From assembly GCF_013410875.1 (NCBI RefSeq), contig NZ_JACCCU010000001.1, forward strand, positions 744,001 to 808,000: a stretch of DNA of 64,000 nucleotides, written 5' to 3'. The DNA comes from Tunturiibacter empetritectus (GTDB lineage: Bacteria; Acidobacteriota; Terriglobia; Terriglobales; Acidobacteriaceae). The notes under the pieces were generated by a model. The model saw nothing but the letters and a program-made list of their open reading frames with translations. It was not told the origin of the DNA and did no database searches. The position numbers and the translations under genes were made by a program. This document shows positions 27,330 to 37,800 of the stretch, in pieces (the stretch's first letter is position 1; each line of letters starts with the position of its first letter).

Positions 27330-28490
27330 ATGAACTTCACCAAACTGCGGACTGCTCGCAGATTCGCTCGAGGTCTGGCCCTGTTATCCACTGTCACCGC
27401 GCCGCTGTTTCTTTCGGCTCAAGCTGTCAAACCGTTCTCTTCAATCGAGGTTCACTCGGACCGGACGGTGACCTTCGCCTATAAGGATGCCGCGGCCGGC
27501 AAGGTGGAGCTCGTGGTGGGCGGGTTGCCGAAGAAGTTGCCCATGAAGAAGGATGCGGCGGGCACCTGGACGGTGACGACGCCGGCGCTGGCGCCCGAGA
27601 TCTATGGATATCACTTCGAGGCGGACGGCGACTTCCGGCTGGACCCTGCCAATCCGGATACGACGATTAACCTAGTGGATATAGCGAATGAGCTAATAGT
27701 ACCGGGCGATACGCCGCAGCTGTGGGAGATGACCAACGTTCCGCACGGCGTTCTGCACCACTACAACTACACGACGAATATTGTTCTGGGGCTGCCGCAA
27801 AATCAGAGCCGGTACTACGTGTACACGCCGCCGGGCTATGATCCGAAGGCTCCTCAACCTTATCCGGTGCTCTATCTGCTGCACGGATGGAGCGACTCGG
27901 ACTCGGGCTGGACGGCGGTGGGTCGAGCGGATCTGATGCTCGACAATCTGCTGGCGCAGGGCAAGATCAAGCCGATGGTGGTGGTGATGCCGCTGGGCTA
28001 CGGGGATATGTCGTTCCTGCACCAGTTTCATGTATGGGAGGATCCTGCCGCTATCGATCGCAACACGGATCTGTTTACCAAGGCGCTGCTTACGGAGGTG
28101 CTTCCTCGTGTCGAGGCGGAGTACCACGTGTCGAAGGATCGGAAGGATCGGGCTATCGTTGGACTGTCCATGGGCGGGCTCGAAAGCCTGTCGATCGGGC
28201 TGTCGCATACGGACAAGTTTGCGTGGGTGGGGGGATTCAGCTCGGCCGTGCACAATCTTAACTACGAGACCAAACTGGCTGCGCTCGATCCCAGGACGGC
28301 GGACCTTCGCCTGCTGTGGGTGGCGTGTGGGACGGAGGATTCGCTGATCGAGCCGAACCGGAAGCTGGTGGAGTTTCTCAAGAACAAGAAGATGGCGGTC
28401 AAGCAGATTGAGACTCCTGGGTATCACACGTGGATGGTGTGGCGGGATAACTTGAGCCAGTTTGCGCCGCCGCTGTTTCAGTCGAAGTAA
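27330..28490 (+). CDS. Secreted CE1-type esterase with N-terminal beta-sandwich
   Basis: A 386-residue protein with a signal peptide (about 1-31, ending LSAQA). Residues 35-110 form an E-set/CBM48-like domain (VTFAYKDAAAGKVELVVGG). Residues 120-385 form an alpha/beta-hydrolase of the Esterase/IroE-feruloyl type, with YPVLYLLHGWSD, nucleophile Ser280 in GLSMGG, and a catalytic His in GYHTWMVWRD. The start is a plausible ATG 59 bp from the divergent era. Such enzymes de-esterify plant cell-wall xylan or similar substrates. Specificity (feruloyl or acetyl) cannot be read from the sequence. Confidence 0.88.
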   Translation: MNFTKLRTARRFARGLALLSTVTAPLFLSAQAVKPFSSIEVHSDRTVTFAYKDAAAGKVELVVGGLPKKLPMKKDAAGTWTVTTPALAPEIYGYHFEADGDFRLDPANPDTTINLVDIANELIVPGDTPQLWEMTNVPHGVLHHYNYTTNIVLGLPQNQSRYYVYTPPGYDPKAPQPYPVLYLLHGWSDSDSGWTAVGRADLMLDNLLAQGKIKPMVVVMPLGYGDMSFLHQFHVWEDPAAIDRNTDLFTKALLTEVLPRVEAEYHVSKDRKDRAIVGLSMGGLESLSIGLSHTDKFAWVGGFSSAVHNLNYETKLAALDPRTADLRLLWVACGTEDSLIEPNRKLVEFLKNKKMAVKQIETPGYHTWMVWRDNLSQFAPPLFQSK

Positions 28491-28505
28491 GCTGCTGGGA
28501 GAGCG

Positions 28506-29135
28506 TTATTTGCCTGTTGGAGATGCGTTGACCTCTTTGAGGTAGGCCGGGCTTAGTGTGCCTTTAGTCTTTGCGAGTGCCAGAAGAGTTGGGTAGAACT
28601 GGACGAATGTCGTGTCTACGGCGGCGTGCGCCTCGTGGCATTGGTAGCAGGAGCCGGGTCGAGCCACCACTTTGGCGGTGCCTTTAGGGGCGTCGAACTC
28701 GAAGAAGCCCCAGCCGCCTTCGAGCTTTGCATCCTTGACGTGCAGCTCGATTCCCATGATCTCTGACGACTGGGTGTGGCCGCTCTGGTTGATCGAGCTG
28801 GCCCCTTCAGCACCGCGAATCTCGAGCACGAGCACGGTCTTGTCGGGCCAGGCTCCGGTTTGAAGAAAGGCTCGATAGGAGCTGGGGTTGACGAAGACGT
28901 TGTCGAAGGTGGAGTGGCCCGGCATGGAGTGGCCCGGCATGGACGGCTTAGGGCTGTAGCTCATGTCGAGGCCAGAGCTGAGGAAGACCCACTCGCGGTA
29001 GTGCTCGGGCATCTTGAACTGGCCGTCTGCCGTGTAGTTTTGGCCGATTGCCTCAACGGTGTCGGGGTAGGACCGGACTGTCTCCTGTTGGGGGAGGATG
29101 GTAACCAAAAGTAGTAGAAGCGCGGAACGCAGCAT
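28506..29135 (-). CDS. Periplasmic cytochrome P460-family protein
   Basis: A 209-residue protein with a short signal peptide (LLLLLVTILPQ). The P460 fold is recognisable from REWVFLSSGLDMSY, FDNVFVNPSSYRAFLQTGAWPDKTVLVLEIRGA and the C-terminal heme site CYQCHEAHAAVDTTFVQFYPTL. Family members bind a cross-linked c-type heme and oxidise hydroxylamine or detoxify nitric oxide; many distant relatives are of unknown role. A five-residue tandem duplication (MPGHSMPGHS, encoded near 28915-28945) looks recent. It is divergent from mreC. Confidence 0.85.
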   Translation of the reverse strand: MLRSALLLLLVTILPQQETVRSYPDTVEAIGQNYTADGQFKMPEHYREWVFLSSGLDMSYSPKPSMPGHSMPGHSTFDNVFVNPSSYRAFLQTGAWPDKTVLVLEIRGAEGASSINQSGHTQSSEIMGIELHVKDAKLEGGWGFFEFDAPKGTAKVVARPGSCYQCHEAHAAVDTTFVQFYPTLLALAKTKGTLSPAYLKEVNASPTGK

Positions 29136-29287
29136 GGGTTAACCTCGATAAATCGGATTCAGGGTCTCATGTCCTCCTGCGGTTCGGGCAGCAGGTTTCG
29201 TTCTTGAGGAGAAGAGAAAAGTTGGCCTCCGCATCCAGCACGCCACCTCCGTCTGCGCTTAACTTCGCGGATAATCAGTGCTAGCGC

Positions 29288-30598
29288 ATGGAATCTTTCT
29301 TCACACGGTTTAAAAACGTCCTGGTGCTGGTGGCGATTCTGTTGGCCCAGACGATCGGGCTCGCGGTGCAGGTTCGCCGTCCGGTCGAATCGGGCGCACC
29401 GGACAGCAGCAAGGTTACGCTTATTCGCTACTGGGCTGTCTCGGTGGTGACGCCGTTTGAGCGGTTTTTTCATGGGATCGGTTATACCTTTCGCCACGGC
29501 TGGTCGAACTATGTGGATCTTCGCCATACCAAGCAGGAGAACCACGATCTTCAGGAGCAGATTGCGCGGCTGCGGCTGGAGCAAGCCTCCTTCGCCGAAG
29601 ACGCCATGCAGGGACATCGGCTACAGGCCATGCTGGACTTTCAGCAGCACTATGTTTCGACTACCGTTGCGGCGCAGGTGATCGGGACGAGCGGCAACGA
29701 TCTCTCTCGCGTGGTCTATATCGATAAAGGCGCGAAGGATGGTCTCAAGGCAGATCAGGCGGTGATTACTCCGGACGGTATCGTCGGCAAGATCCGCGAC
29801 GTCTTCCCGCATACCTCGCAGGTGCTGCTGATCAACGACCAGACCTCGGGGGCAGGCGTGCTGCTTGCGACCACGCGGATTCGTGCGATTCTTCGCGGCA
29901 GCACTACCGGCCAGATCCTCATCAATAATCTAACTCCGGACGATCGCATCAAGCCCGGCGAACAGGTGCTCAGTTCAGGCGGCGACCAGGTCTATCCGCG
30001 CGGACTTTCCGTCGGCACTATCGAGTCGATCAAGGTGGACCCGGATCACCAGCCTTACACACTCATCCAGCTTCGACCCGCGGCTAATCTGAATCAACTT
30101 GAGGAGGTTCTGGTGATCACCGGGACCCAGACCACGCTGCCCGTGGCGGCCCAGAGGGATCTGGTCGCAGGAGTGGAGACGGCCGAGGCGCAGGCAACTG
30201 CCAAACAGCTTGCGGATCAGCAGGCGGCTGAGGCTGCTGCGCGGTCGGCGGCTCAGATCGTGGCTGACCGTCTGCCCAGCATCCATGAGGGCGACGACGA
30301 CACGACCAAGAAGGGGGATGCGACAACACCTGCTGCCAAGACTCCGCCCGTCAGCGTGGTTCCGAAGCCCCTTCCGACCCTCCACTCGGATCGTTATTCG
30401 CCGGGAGCAACGCCATCGGCAGCCAATCTCAAACCCGGGGCTCCAGAGGCGGCTAATCCGGTTGTGCCACAGACGCCGACGCCAGACACTACGACTCAAC
30501 CCGCGACACCGAAGCCGGTCCAGCCGAAGCCTCGCAAACCTCAGCCTCCACCGGACTCGGCCCAGCCACAGACCCAGTCCCCTAACCCTCAGCCGTAG
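29288..30598 (+). CDS. mreC: Cell-shape protein MreC
   Basis: A 436-residue, single-pass membrane protein that scaffolds the elongasome in the periplasm. A membrane anchor lies at about 12-30 and a coiled coil at about 75-110 (KQENHDLQEQIARLRLEQASF). The MreC beta domain runs to about 285 (VVYIDKGAKDGLKADQAVITPDGIVGKI). The C-terminal 140 residues are low-complexity Pro/Ala/Thr/Gln, much longer than in E. coli MreC (367), and probably disordered. It is first in the run mreC-mreD-mrdA-rodA-rng. Confidence 0.95.
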   Translation: MESFFTRFKNVLVLVAILLAQTIGLAVQVRRPVESGAPDSSKVTLIRYWAVSVVTPFERFFHGIGYTFRHGWSNYVDLRHTKQENHDLQEQIARLRLEQASFAEDAMQGHRLQAMLDFQQHYVSTTVAAQVIGTSGNDLSRVVYIDKGAKDGLKADQAVITPDGIVGKIRDVFPHTSQVLLINDQTSGAGVLLATTRIRAILRGSTTGQILINNLTPDDRIKPGEQVLSSGGDQVYPRGLSVGTIESIKVDPDHQPYTLIQLRPAANLNQLEEVLVITGTQTTLPVAAQRDLVAGVETAEAQATAKQLADQQAAEAAARSAAQIVADRLPSIHEGDDDTTKKGDATTPAAKTPPVSVVPKPLPTLHSDRYSPGATPSAANLKPGAPEAANPVVPQTPTPDTTTQPATPKPVQPKPRKPQPPPDSAQPQTQSPNPQP

Positions 30599-30616
30599 CA
30601 GTCTGCTAAAAACATC

Positions 30617-31141
30617 ATGGCTACCCGCAGCTTTACATCCCGCCGAGAGCTAGAGCAGCACAGCTTTCCCTCCGCCGTTGCGTTGCTGGTTCCGCTGGGG
30701 GCGATCCTTCTGCAGGCGCTGCTACCTCGGCCCTTTCCGCGGCTTGCCATCCTCGACCTCCCCCTGATTGTGACCATCTTCTTTGCCGTCTCGCGCCGCA
30801 ACCCCGTCGCCGGAACTCTTACCGGCGCGGCCATTGGGCTGCTTCAGGACGCCCTGACCGCACAGCCCATCGGGGTCAACGGCATGGCGAAGTCCGTTAT
30901 CGGCTACATTGCGGCCAGCATCGGCATCCAGGTTGACGTGGAAAACCTCACGACGCGTATCCTCATCAACTTTGGCTTCTTTCTTATCAATAGCTTTCTG
31001 CTCTTTCTCATCAATCGCCGCCTGCTGGGGCTGACGAACTTCCACATCTATTGGGGCCACGAGTTTATCCGTGCCGCGATCAACACGGTGGTCGCGCTTC
31101 CCATCTTTTTTCTGCTGGATAACACCAAGCGCAACGACTGA
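30617..31141 (+). CDS. mreD: Cell-shape protein MreD
   Basis: A 174-residue inner-membrane protein with five hydrophobic segments (VALLVPLGAILLQALL near the N-terminus; VALPIFFLLDN near the C-terminus). The conserved GAAIGLLQDALTAQPIGVNGMAK segment is typical of MreD. It starts 18 bp after mreC and is followed by mrdA after 87 bp. Confidence 0.92.
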   Translation: MATRSFTSRRELEQHSFPSAVALLVPLGAILLQALLPRPFPRLAILDLPLIVTIFFAVSRRNPVAGTLTGAAIGLLQDALTAQPIGVNGMAKSVIGYIAASIGIQVDVENLTTRILINFGFFLINSFLLFLINRRLLGLTNFHIYWGHEFIRAAINTVVALPIFFLLDNTKRND

Positions 31142-31228
31142 AATGCGAAATCAACCGTCTACACAGTGCTTACGACACAACAGTGGTAGACACAGATCGT
31201 CAGCTCTCGCCGTAAACTGAGTTCAGCC

Positions 31229-33169
31229 ATGCAAATGAGCCACCATATCGACCCGAACGACCTCGGCCCCAACGGAAGGGCTGAGAAGGTCTCTGCGGGA
31301 AAGCTTCATGCGGCCCAATATATTGTTGCGGGCATTCTGATCGTGCTGATTACCGGGCTCTGGCGCCTGCAGGTTCTGGGGGCGGACAACTTCCGCGCGC
31401 TCGCCGAAGCCAATCGCATTCGCAAGGTTCCTATCCTCGCTCCACGTGGCCGCCTCTTCGATCGCGAGGGCCGGCTGCTTGTCGACAACTATCCTTCGGT
31501 CTCCTGCTACCTGCTGCGTGAGCAGGTGAAAGACTTCGACGCCGATCTGCCTCTGATCTCGCAGGGTCTGCACATTCCCATCGAGCAGATTCAGGCCACG
31601 CTGCGTCGCTACCAGATCGCGCCGAAGTATCAGCCTATTCCGCTGAAACAGGACATCTCTCCCGACGAGCAGGCCTTCATCGCCGCGCATCGCGATGAAC
31701 TCCCCGAGCTCGAAACTCTCGACGAGCAGCGCCGCCTCTACCCTCGCGACGGGTTTGCCGCGCACCTGATCGGGTATGTTGGCGAGGTTTCGGAGCAGAT
31801 GCTCGACGACCCGCGTTATGCGTTTTATTCTCCCGGCGATGTGGTCGGGCGCTCCGGCGTGGAACAGACTTACGACTCTCTGCTTCGCGGGAAAGATGGC
31901 AGCCGCGATGTCATCGTCAATAGCCACGGCAAGGAGCTTGGGCACCTTGGGCAAGAGCTTGCCGTTCCCGGAAAAGACTTGAAACTCACCATCGATCTTG
32001 ACCTCCAGATCGCCGCGGAAAAAGCTCTCGATGGCAAGAACGGCGCGATCGTCGCGATGGACCCTCACACCGGCGAGATTCTCGCGATGGTCTCTCGCCC
32101 GACCTATGATCCTAATCAGTTCTCTGTCCGGCTCACCAAAAACTACTGGAACGAGATCATCAACAATCCCGACCACCCGCTGCTGAACAAGAGCCTTCAG
32201 GCGCAGCTTGCTCCGGGCAGCACCTTTAAGATCATCATGTCAGTCGCGGGCCTGCAGGAGAATGTGGCGCAGACGATGCATGTAAGCTGCAACGGCGGTG
32301 CCGAGTTTTACGGCCACTTCTACGCTTGCGACAAACATCACGGTGCGGTGGACATCAACAACGCGATCCCGTACTCCTGCGACACCTTCTACTACACGCT
32401 CGCTAATCGTCTCGGCATCGACACGATCGCGAAGTATGCGACCTCCGTCGGCCTGGGTCAGAAGACCGGCATCGACCTGCCAGATGAAGTTGCCGGTACG
32501 ATGCCCTCTACCGCATGGAAGCTGAAGACTCAGCATGACAAGTGGTTCGCTGGCGAGACCATCTCGGTCGGCATCGGTCAGGGCGCGGTGACGGCGACAC
32601 CGATGCAACTGGCGCGTGCGCTCAGCGGCATTGCATCCGGCGGAGTCTTGCGCCGTCCTCACGTTGTATTTGCTGACGAGGTTCCGCCGGAGATGCAGCA
32701 GGCGATTCAGGAGTCCTTCCCTGGCTCGGGTAATGCGACCATCCCGCTGACGACGGAGAATTGGGAGCTCATTACCAATGCCATGGCAGCGGTCACTACC
32801 ACGGGAACAGCCGCCGAAGCTCACTTGGAAGGTATTGATTTCGCGGGCAAGACCGGGACTGCTCAGGTCATCGGCCATGACGCTCTCGCCAAAACCAATA
32901 AAGGTCACAATACCCAACCCAATGCCTGGTTTGTCGGCATGGCTCCGCGACGCAATCCTGACATCGTCGTTGCTGTGCTCTGGGAGCATGGCAACTGGGG
33001 CAACAACTCGGCCAAGCTCGCCTCCCAGATCATTGACGCGTATGTGAACAAGCAGCGCAAACTGGACAACAACATCCGTATCGCAGCGACACCTGAGCCT
33101 GCCAAGCCTGAACCTGCCAAGCCCACGACTCCCACCAGCGAATCGCCAACTGTACCGAGCGCCGAATAG
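31229..33169 (+). CDS. mrdA: Penicillin-binding protein 2, elongation transpeptidase
   Basis: A 646-residue class B PBP. A membrane anchor (about 28-48), a dimerisation/pedestal domain, and a transpeptidase domain with acyl-Ser331 (STFK 331-334), SCD at 383-385 and KTG at 541-543. It crosslinks peptidoglycan during cell elongation together with RodA. The C-terminal 30 residues are a Pro/Lys/Glu repeat-like tail (PEPAKPEPAKP). The start ATG at 31229 fits the conserved N-terminal cytoplasmic segment; MSHH two codons later is equally possible. Confidence 0.96.
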   Translation: MQMSHHIDPNDLGPNGRAEKVSAGKLHAAQYIVAGILIVLITGLWRLQVLGADNFRALAEANRIRKVPILAPRGRLFDREGRLLVDNYPSVSCYLLREQVKDFDADLPLISQGLHIPIEQIQATLRRYQIAPKYQPIPLKQDISPDEQAFIAAHRDELPELETLDEQRRLYPRDGFAAHLIGYVGEVSEQMLDDPRYAFYSPGDVVGRSGVEQTYDSLLRGKDGSRDVIVNSHGKELGHLGQELAVPGKDLKLTIDLDLQIAAEKALDGKNGAIVAMDPHTGEILAMVSRPTYDPNQFSVRLTKNYWNEIINNPDHPLLNKSLQAQLAPGSTFKIIMSVAGLQENVAQTMHVSCNGGAEFYGHFYACDKHHGAVDINNAIPYSCDTFYYTLANRLGIDTIAKYATSVGLGQKTGIDLPDEVAGTMPSTAWKLKTQHDKWFAGETISVGIGQGAVTATPMQLARALSGIASGGVLRRPHVVFADEVPPEMQQAIQESFPGSGNATIPLTTENWELITNAMAAVTTTGTAAEAHLEGIDFAGKTGTAQVIGHDALAKTNKGHNTQPNAWFVGMAPRRNPDIVVAVLWEHGNWGNNSAKLASQIIDAYVNKQRKLDNNIRIAATPEPAKPEPAKPTTPTSESPTVPSAE

Positions 33170-33181
33170 GACAGACCAGAC

Positions 33182-34282
33182 ATGCCACGCCTCTCCTCAT
33201 ATCGCGACTTCGACTGGGTCCTTCTTGGATTCGTGCTGCTGCTCTCGCTGATCTCGGTACTTGAGATCAAGTCGGCTACGCTGCACACCAAGTTTCACGG
33301 CTTCGACCACAAGCAGATCCAGTTCCTTGCTGGTGGCATCTTCCTGATGTTTGTCATCTCGCTGATCGACTATCACCGGCTGATCGATATCATCCATTGG
33401 GCCTATGGCGTCAGCGTACTGTCGTTGATTGCTGTCCTGATCGTTGGGACCAAGGTTCTGGGCGGTCGCCGTTGGATTAAATTTCCCGGTGGCATTCACT
33501 TTCAGCCGTCTGAGTGGGTGAAGTTGGTTCTAATCCTCGCGGTGGCCCGCTACTTCTGGGGGCTGGCAGGGAAGGAGCTTACGTGGGGCGATATCGGCAA
33601 GGCTGCGGCTATGGTTATGGTGCCGATGGCGCTCGTGCTCAAGCAGCCGGATCTTGGGACTGCGTTGACCTATCTGCCAATCTTGATCTGCGGGTTATTT
33701 CTGGGCGGCATCCGCGTCAAGCAGGTTGGCCTGGTCGTGCTGGCGATTGCGCTTATCGGTGGCGTCGCGTGGAAGAGCGGTAAACATCTGAAGCCGTATC
33801 AGCAGGCGCGCATCAACGCGTTCATGGATCCGGACTCCGATCCGCGCGGCTCCGGCTACCAGATCCGCCAATCTCTCATCGCAGTTGGCTCAGGCGGCAT
33901 TTGGGGCAAGGGCGCGAACAAGGGTACCCAGACGCAGGGCGATTTTCTTCCCATCCCTTACACAGACTTTATCTTTGCGGCCTTCTGCGAAGAGCACGGC
34001 TTCGTGGGCGCGATCGGGGTTCTGCTGCTCTACTTTCTGATTCTGATGCGTTTAATTCAGAACGCCCAGACCGCCTCCGATCTTCCCGGCAGCTTCATCA
34101 TCATGGGGGTGGTCGCAGTAATCGTCTTTCAGATCGCCGTGAACGTTGGCATGGTCGTGGGCCTGATGCCAGTTACGGGCATTCCTCTGCCGTTGCTGAG
34201 CTATGGCGGTTCGTCGGTTCTGTTTACTTTTCTGTCGCTTGGAATCGTGATGAACATCCGCATGCGGCGGTTCGTGAATTAG
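33182..34282 (+). CDS. rodA: RodA, SEDS peptidoglycan glycosyltransferase
   Basis: A 366-residue SEDS-family protein with ten hydrophobic segments. Conserved pieces include the WIKFPGGIHFQPSEWVKL, LKQPDLGTALTY and NKGTQTQGDFLPIPYTDFIFAAFCEEHGFVGA segments around the catalytic-loop region, and GIPLPLLSYGGSS near the end. It polymerises glycan strands with PBP2. It begins 12 bp after mrdA, so the pair is co-transcribed. Confidence 0.96.
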   Translation: MPRLSSYRDFDWVLLGFVLLLSLISVLEIKSATLHTKFHGFDHKQIQFLAGGIFLMFVISLIDYHRLIDIIHWAYGVSVLSLIAVLIVGTKVLGGRRWIKFPGGIHFQPSEWVKLVLILAVARYFWGLAGKELTWGDIGKAAAMVMVPMALVLKQPDLGTALTYLPILICGLFLGGIRVKQVGLVVLAIALIGGVAWKSGKHLKPYQQARINAFMDPDSDPRGSGYQIRQSLIAVGSGGIWGKGANKGTQTQGDFLPIPYTDFIFAAFCEEHGFVGAIGVLLLYFLILMRLIQNAQTASDLPGSFIIMGVVAVIVFQIAVNVGMVVGLMPVTGIPLPLLSYGGSSVLFTFLSLGIVMNIRMRRFVN

Positions 34283-34849
34283 CGGATTGCAAGGAGTTAC
34301 AGCTTGTCAACAAAGGAATGTGAATGCCGTGTGGCTTTTGCAGCAGCTTTAGTGCAATACTGTTAGCAACACCTGTTCGGCTGTAGATGCCGCTCAGTGT
34401 ACCCCGCTACTCGGGCGCACGGTCGCCAGTCAGCGGCAACAAAAGACTTTTTAGAAGAAAAGGCCGGCCAGCCAGAGACATCGATCCGTTGGCCGGACAG
34501 GTTTTAGGGAATGATTGCATCCGGATGGCGAACGGCCCCGCCTCAAGTCTTTGATTTTGAGGTTGTTCTGGCCACAAACTCCGCATGTTTCGAATTGCTT
34601 GAAGCACTCCCCCGTGTCCCCGATCTACCCGGTATTGCCCTAGGCGCGCTCCCCTTGAGCGCGCCTAGGGCAGAGCTGCACTCCTACCTCGCACCGGTTG
34701 TCGAGTCTTGTTCACGAGCTTCCGCAGCCCGTAATCTGTCCGCTCTACGGTGAGCCACACCTGCCCTCCGGGTCAGGCGAACTCCTGATTGTTCTCTGTC
34801 GCGTCTGCCGCTCGAACCTCATAGAGGCCGGGCAGAAAGAGCACAGCGA
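34283..34849. other. Long hairpin-rich leader between rodA and the RNase E/G gene
   Basis: 567 bp without a credible gene. Three inverted repeats stand in series: CCGGCCA/TGGCCGG (34464-34470, 34490-34496), CCTCAA/TTGAGG (34541-34546, 34557-34562), and a perfect 16-bp stem at 34636-34672. RNase E of E. coli represses its own mRNA through hairpins in a long 5' leader, so these stems may serve the same purpose here. This is an inference. Confidence 0.6.
34636..34672 (+). promoter_or_regulatory. Perfect 16-bp hairpin in the RNase E/G leader
   Basis: Arms 34636-34651 and 34657-34672 pair perfectly (tgccctaggcgcgctc with its complement) around the 5-nt loop ccctt. No T-run follows, which argues against termination. 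It lies 178 bp before the RNase start and could be a self-cleavage or autoregulation site. Confidence 0.6.
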
Positions 34850-37800
34850 ATGTCGAAAGAAATTTACATCTCCAGTACCCCTCACGAGACTCGTCTCGCC
34901 ATCGTCGAAAATGACGATCTAACCGAAATTTATTACGAGCGCGAGAACGAATACACTCTCGCTGGATCCATCTATAACGGTAAAGTCACCCGCGTTCTGC
35001 CAGGCATGCAGTCCTCCTTCGTGGATATTGGCCTCGAGCGCGACGCCTTCCTTTACATCACGGATTTTATGGAGGAGGCCGGCGATTCGGCTGACTTCGA
35101 TACCAACGGCGACTCCGGCCGTCGCTCCGAAGCGCGCCGCAACGACCGTGGCGAACGCAACGGCAGCCCCACCACCATCGAAGGCACGGTAGCCAGCCCT
35201 CCGGGCCGGCTCGACCAAACCAGCGACTCTAGTGTCCGCACCTCCGAGCGCACAGACCGCGGCGAGCGGGGTGATCGAGGTGGACGTAGCGACCGTGGTC
35301 GTGGCGGCAGAGGCCGTCGTGACCGTGGTGGCAACCGTGACCGCCAGCCTGTTGCCGATACCCCTGCCCCTATTTCACAGGATGACAGCTTCAACGCCCC
35401 TGTGGCCGACTACTTCTCTGCCGATCAGCCGACTGAAAATGCCATCGACCGAAACGACGCGGGCGAGATTGGCGAAGGAGCGCCTGGCGCTGACGGCAGC
35501 CGTCGCTGGCGTGGCCGTCGTGGCCGTCGCCGTGGCCGTGGGCCGGGTCAACGCGACGAGTCGCCGAACGTCGCCAGTGCCACTCCGGATAACGTCACCA
35601 GTGAAGCCGCCTATGACGAAGAATCTTTCGACATCGACGGAACTGCCGCACCTGTCGCGCCTGCCAGCAGCACGACTGCGCCGATCGCCTCTGCCTATGA
35701 CGCCGAGACAAGCACCTCTACTCCGGAGAACGCGGACCGTGGCAATCGCGACCGGGGTAACGACCGTGGTGCGCGCAATGATCGCGGAGACCGTAATCGT
35801 GGAGGCCGCAACGACCGCGGCAACCGAGGAGATCGCGGCGGACGTGACCGCGAGCCACGCGTCCCTCGCGGCTTTGCTCCCAAGACTGCGCTCTACGGCG
35901 TGGACGACGCACCCGCCTACGATCAGGCTCCGGAGCTCAACGCCAATGCGCCCGAGCCCATCGTTCTCCCTGGCGAGTCGCTCTCAAAGTACCGCAAGGG
36001 CGGCGAGGAGCCAGTAGTCACATCGTCCAAGCCTACTGAGACCAACGTCATCATTCCATCCGCGCCTGAGTTCAGCATCCCGGAAGGCTGGGACGGCGGT
36101 TCGACTCTCCCGGGCGAGTCTCTCTCACGCCATCGTCGCAATGAACCCCGCACAGAGAGCCGCAACCAGCCCCGCGCAGAGCATCGCCAGGTGGCTCGCA
36201 CCGACTACCGAAATAACAGTCCTGCGCCTTCTCTGCCTCGCGCCGAAGTCATTCGCGAAGCAGATGGATTCAGCGTTGGCGAGACGATTGAGGAGCAGCC
36301 GGAGGTTCTTTTCGCAGCGCATCCCGACCACACCTCGAACGAACAACCACAGCACGAGACACCAGCCGTGCCCGTCGAGTATGAACCCACCGACGCCTCT
36401 GCCTCCTACCGCCTCGATCCCGCAGCTCCCAGCGAGTATCGCCAGAGCGCGCCTGTGCTCGATGCGCCTGAGGAGGTTCTCGCAGAGACTCATGCCGAGC
36501 CGCAAGCTCACGATCACAGCGCGGCCCACAGCATCACGCCTGCTCCGGGTGAGCATGTTGCGCAGCTTCACACCGAGCCTGCGCACGCCGCCTACGAACC
36601 ATTTGACTGGCAGACCCCGGCCGCAACCCATGTTGAGCCTGAAGTCTTCGCCGAGACGGCTCCCGCGCCGCACGAGCTGACCACGCTTCACGCCACCGGC
36701 GAGATGCACTCTGAGGCTCCGGTCGCGATCTTTACGCCCGAGCATGCCACCGAAACTGTCTCACCGATTGAGCACGAGACTGCCGTCGCGAATCCAGCCG
36801 ATAACGTCGTCGCAGACCAGGCGGCTCCGCAGCACTTCGCGCCTGGCATCGGCTCGCTGGAGGAGGAGACGCTCGACGAGGAAGACTTCAGCACCACCCT
36901 TCACGCCAGCTCCATCGAAGAGATGGACGACTTTGAGGAAGAAGAGACTCTTGAAGGCGCAGCCGATCTTGGCACCATGATCCGCGAGATGTCCATCGAC
37001 CAGATCACGCGCTCCGGCAACGTGGACGAGGAAGAGGAGGACGACCTCGAAGAAGAGGACGCCATCTACGATCCTCTCGTCGGGGATCTTGAGGACACGG
37101 AGGAAGAAGATCTCGACGAGTCTGACACCGAAGAGGATGTTCTGCATGAAGAGTTCGTGGAAGGCGACGAAGCAGCTGCCAATGGCTTCGATCAAGCGCA
37201 GGCTGGTACTGCAGCTCCCACAACTGATCGCAATCGCGACCAGGACCGTGGTCGTGGCCGACGCGATGGTCGACGTGATGGCCGCCGCGGAGACCGCTAT
37301 GGCCGCAGCAGTGATAGAAACGACCGCCCCCGCAACACCGGCGGCGCAGGCGACCGCGAGCGTGCCAGCGGTGGCCGCGATCGACGTGGTGGCCGCAGCT
37401 CGATGCAGTCCACTAATCTTCCGGCGATCAGCGAACTCCTCAAGCCGGGACAAGAGATCCTGGTTCAAATCGCCAAGGAACCCATCGCAAAGAAGGGTGC
37501 GCGTATCACGTCGCACATTGCATTGCCTGGCCGCTTCCTCGTCTTCATGCCGACCGTCAATCACACTGGCGTCTCCCGCAAGATCGAATCCGATGGCGAA
37601 CGCCGACGTCTGAAGGAGATTCTGCTCAGCGAAAAGGGCGAGGCCTCGGGCGGGTTCATCGTTCGCACTGCCGCATCGGGAGCTAGCGAAGAGGAGCTTC
37701 GGTCTGACCTCCGCTTCCTCCTCAACCTCTGGGCTGATATCAAGCAGCGCTCCGAGTCCTCGAAGTCTCCCGCGCTGATCTATCATGATCTGAATCTCGT

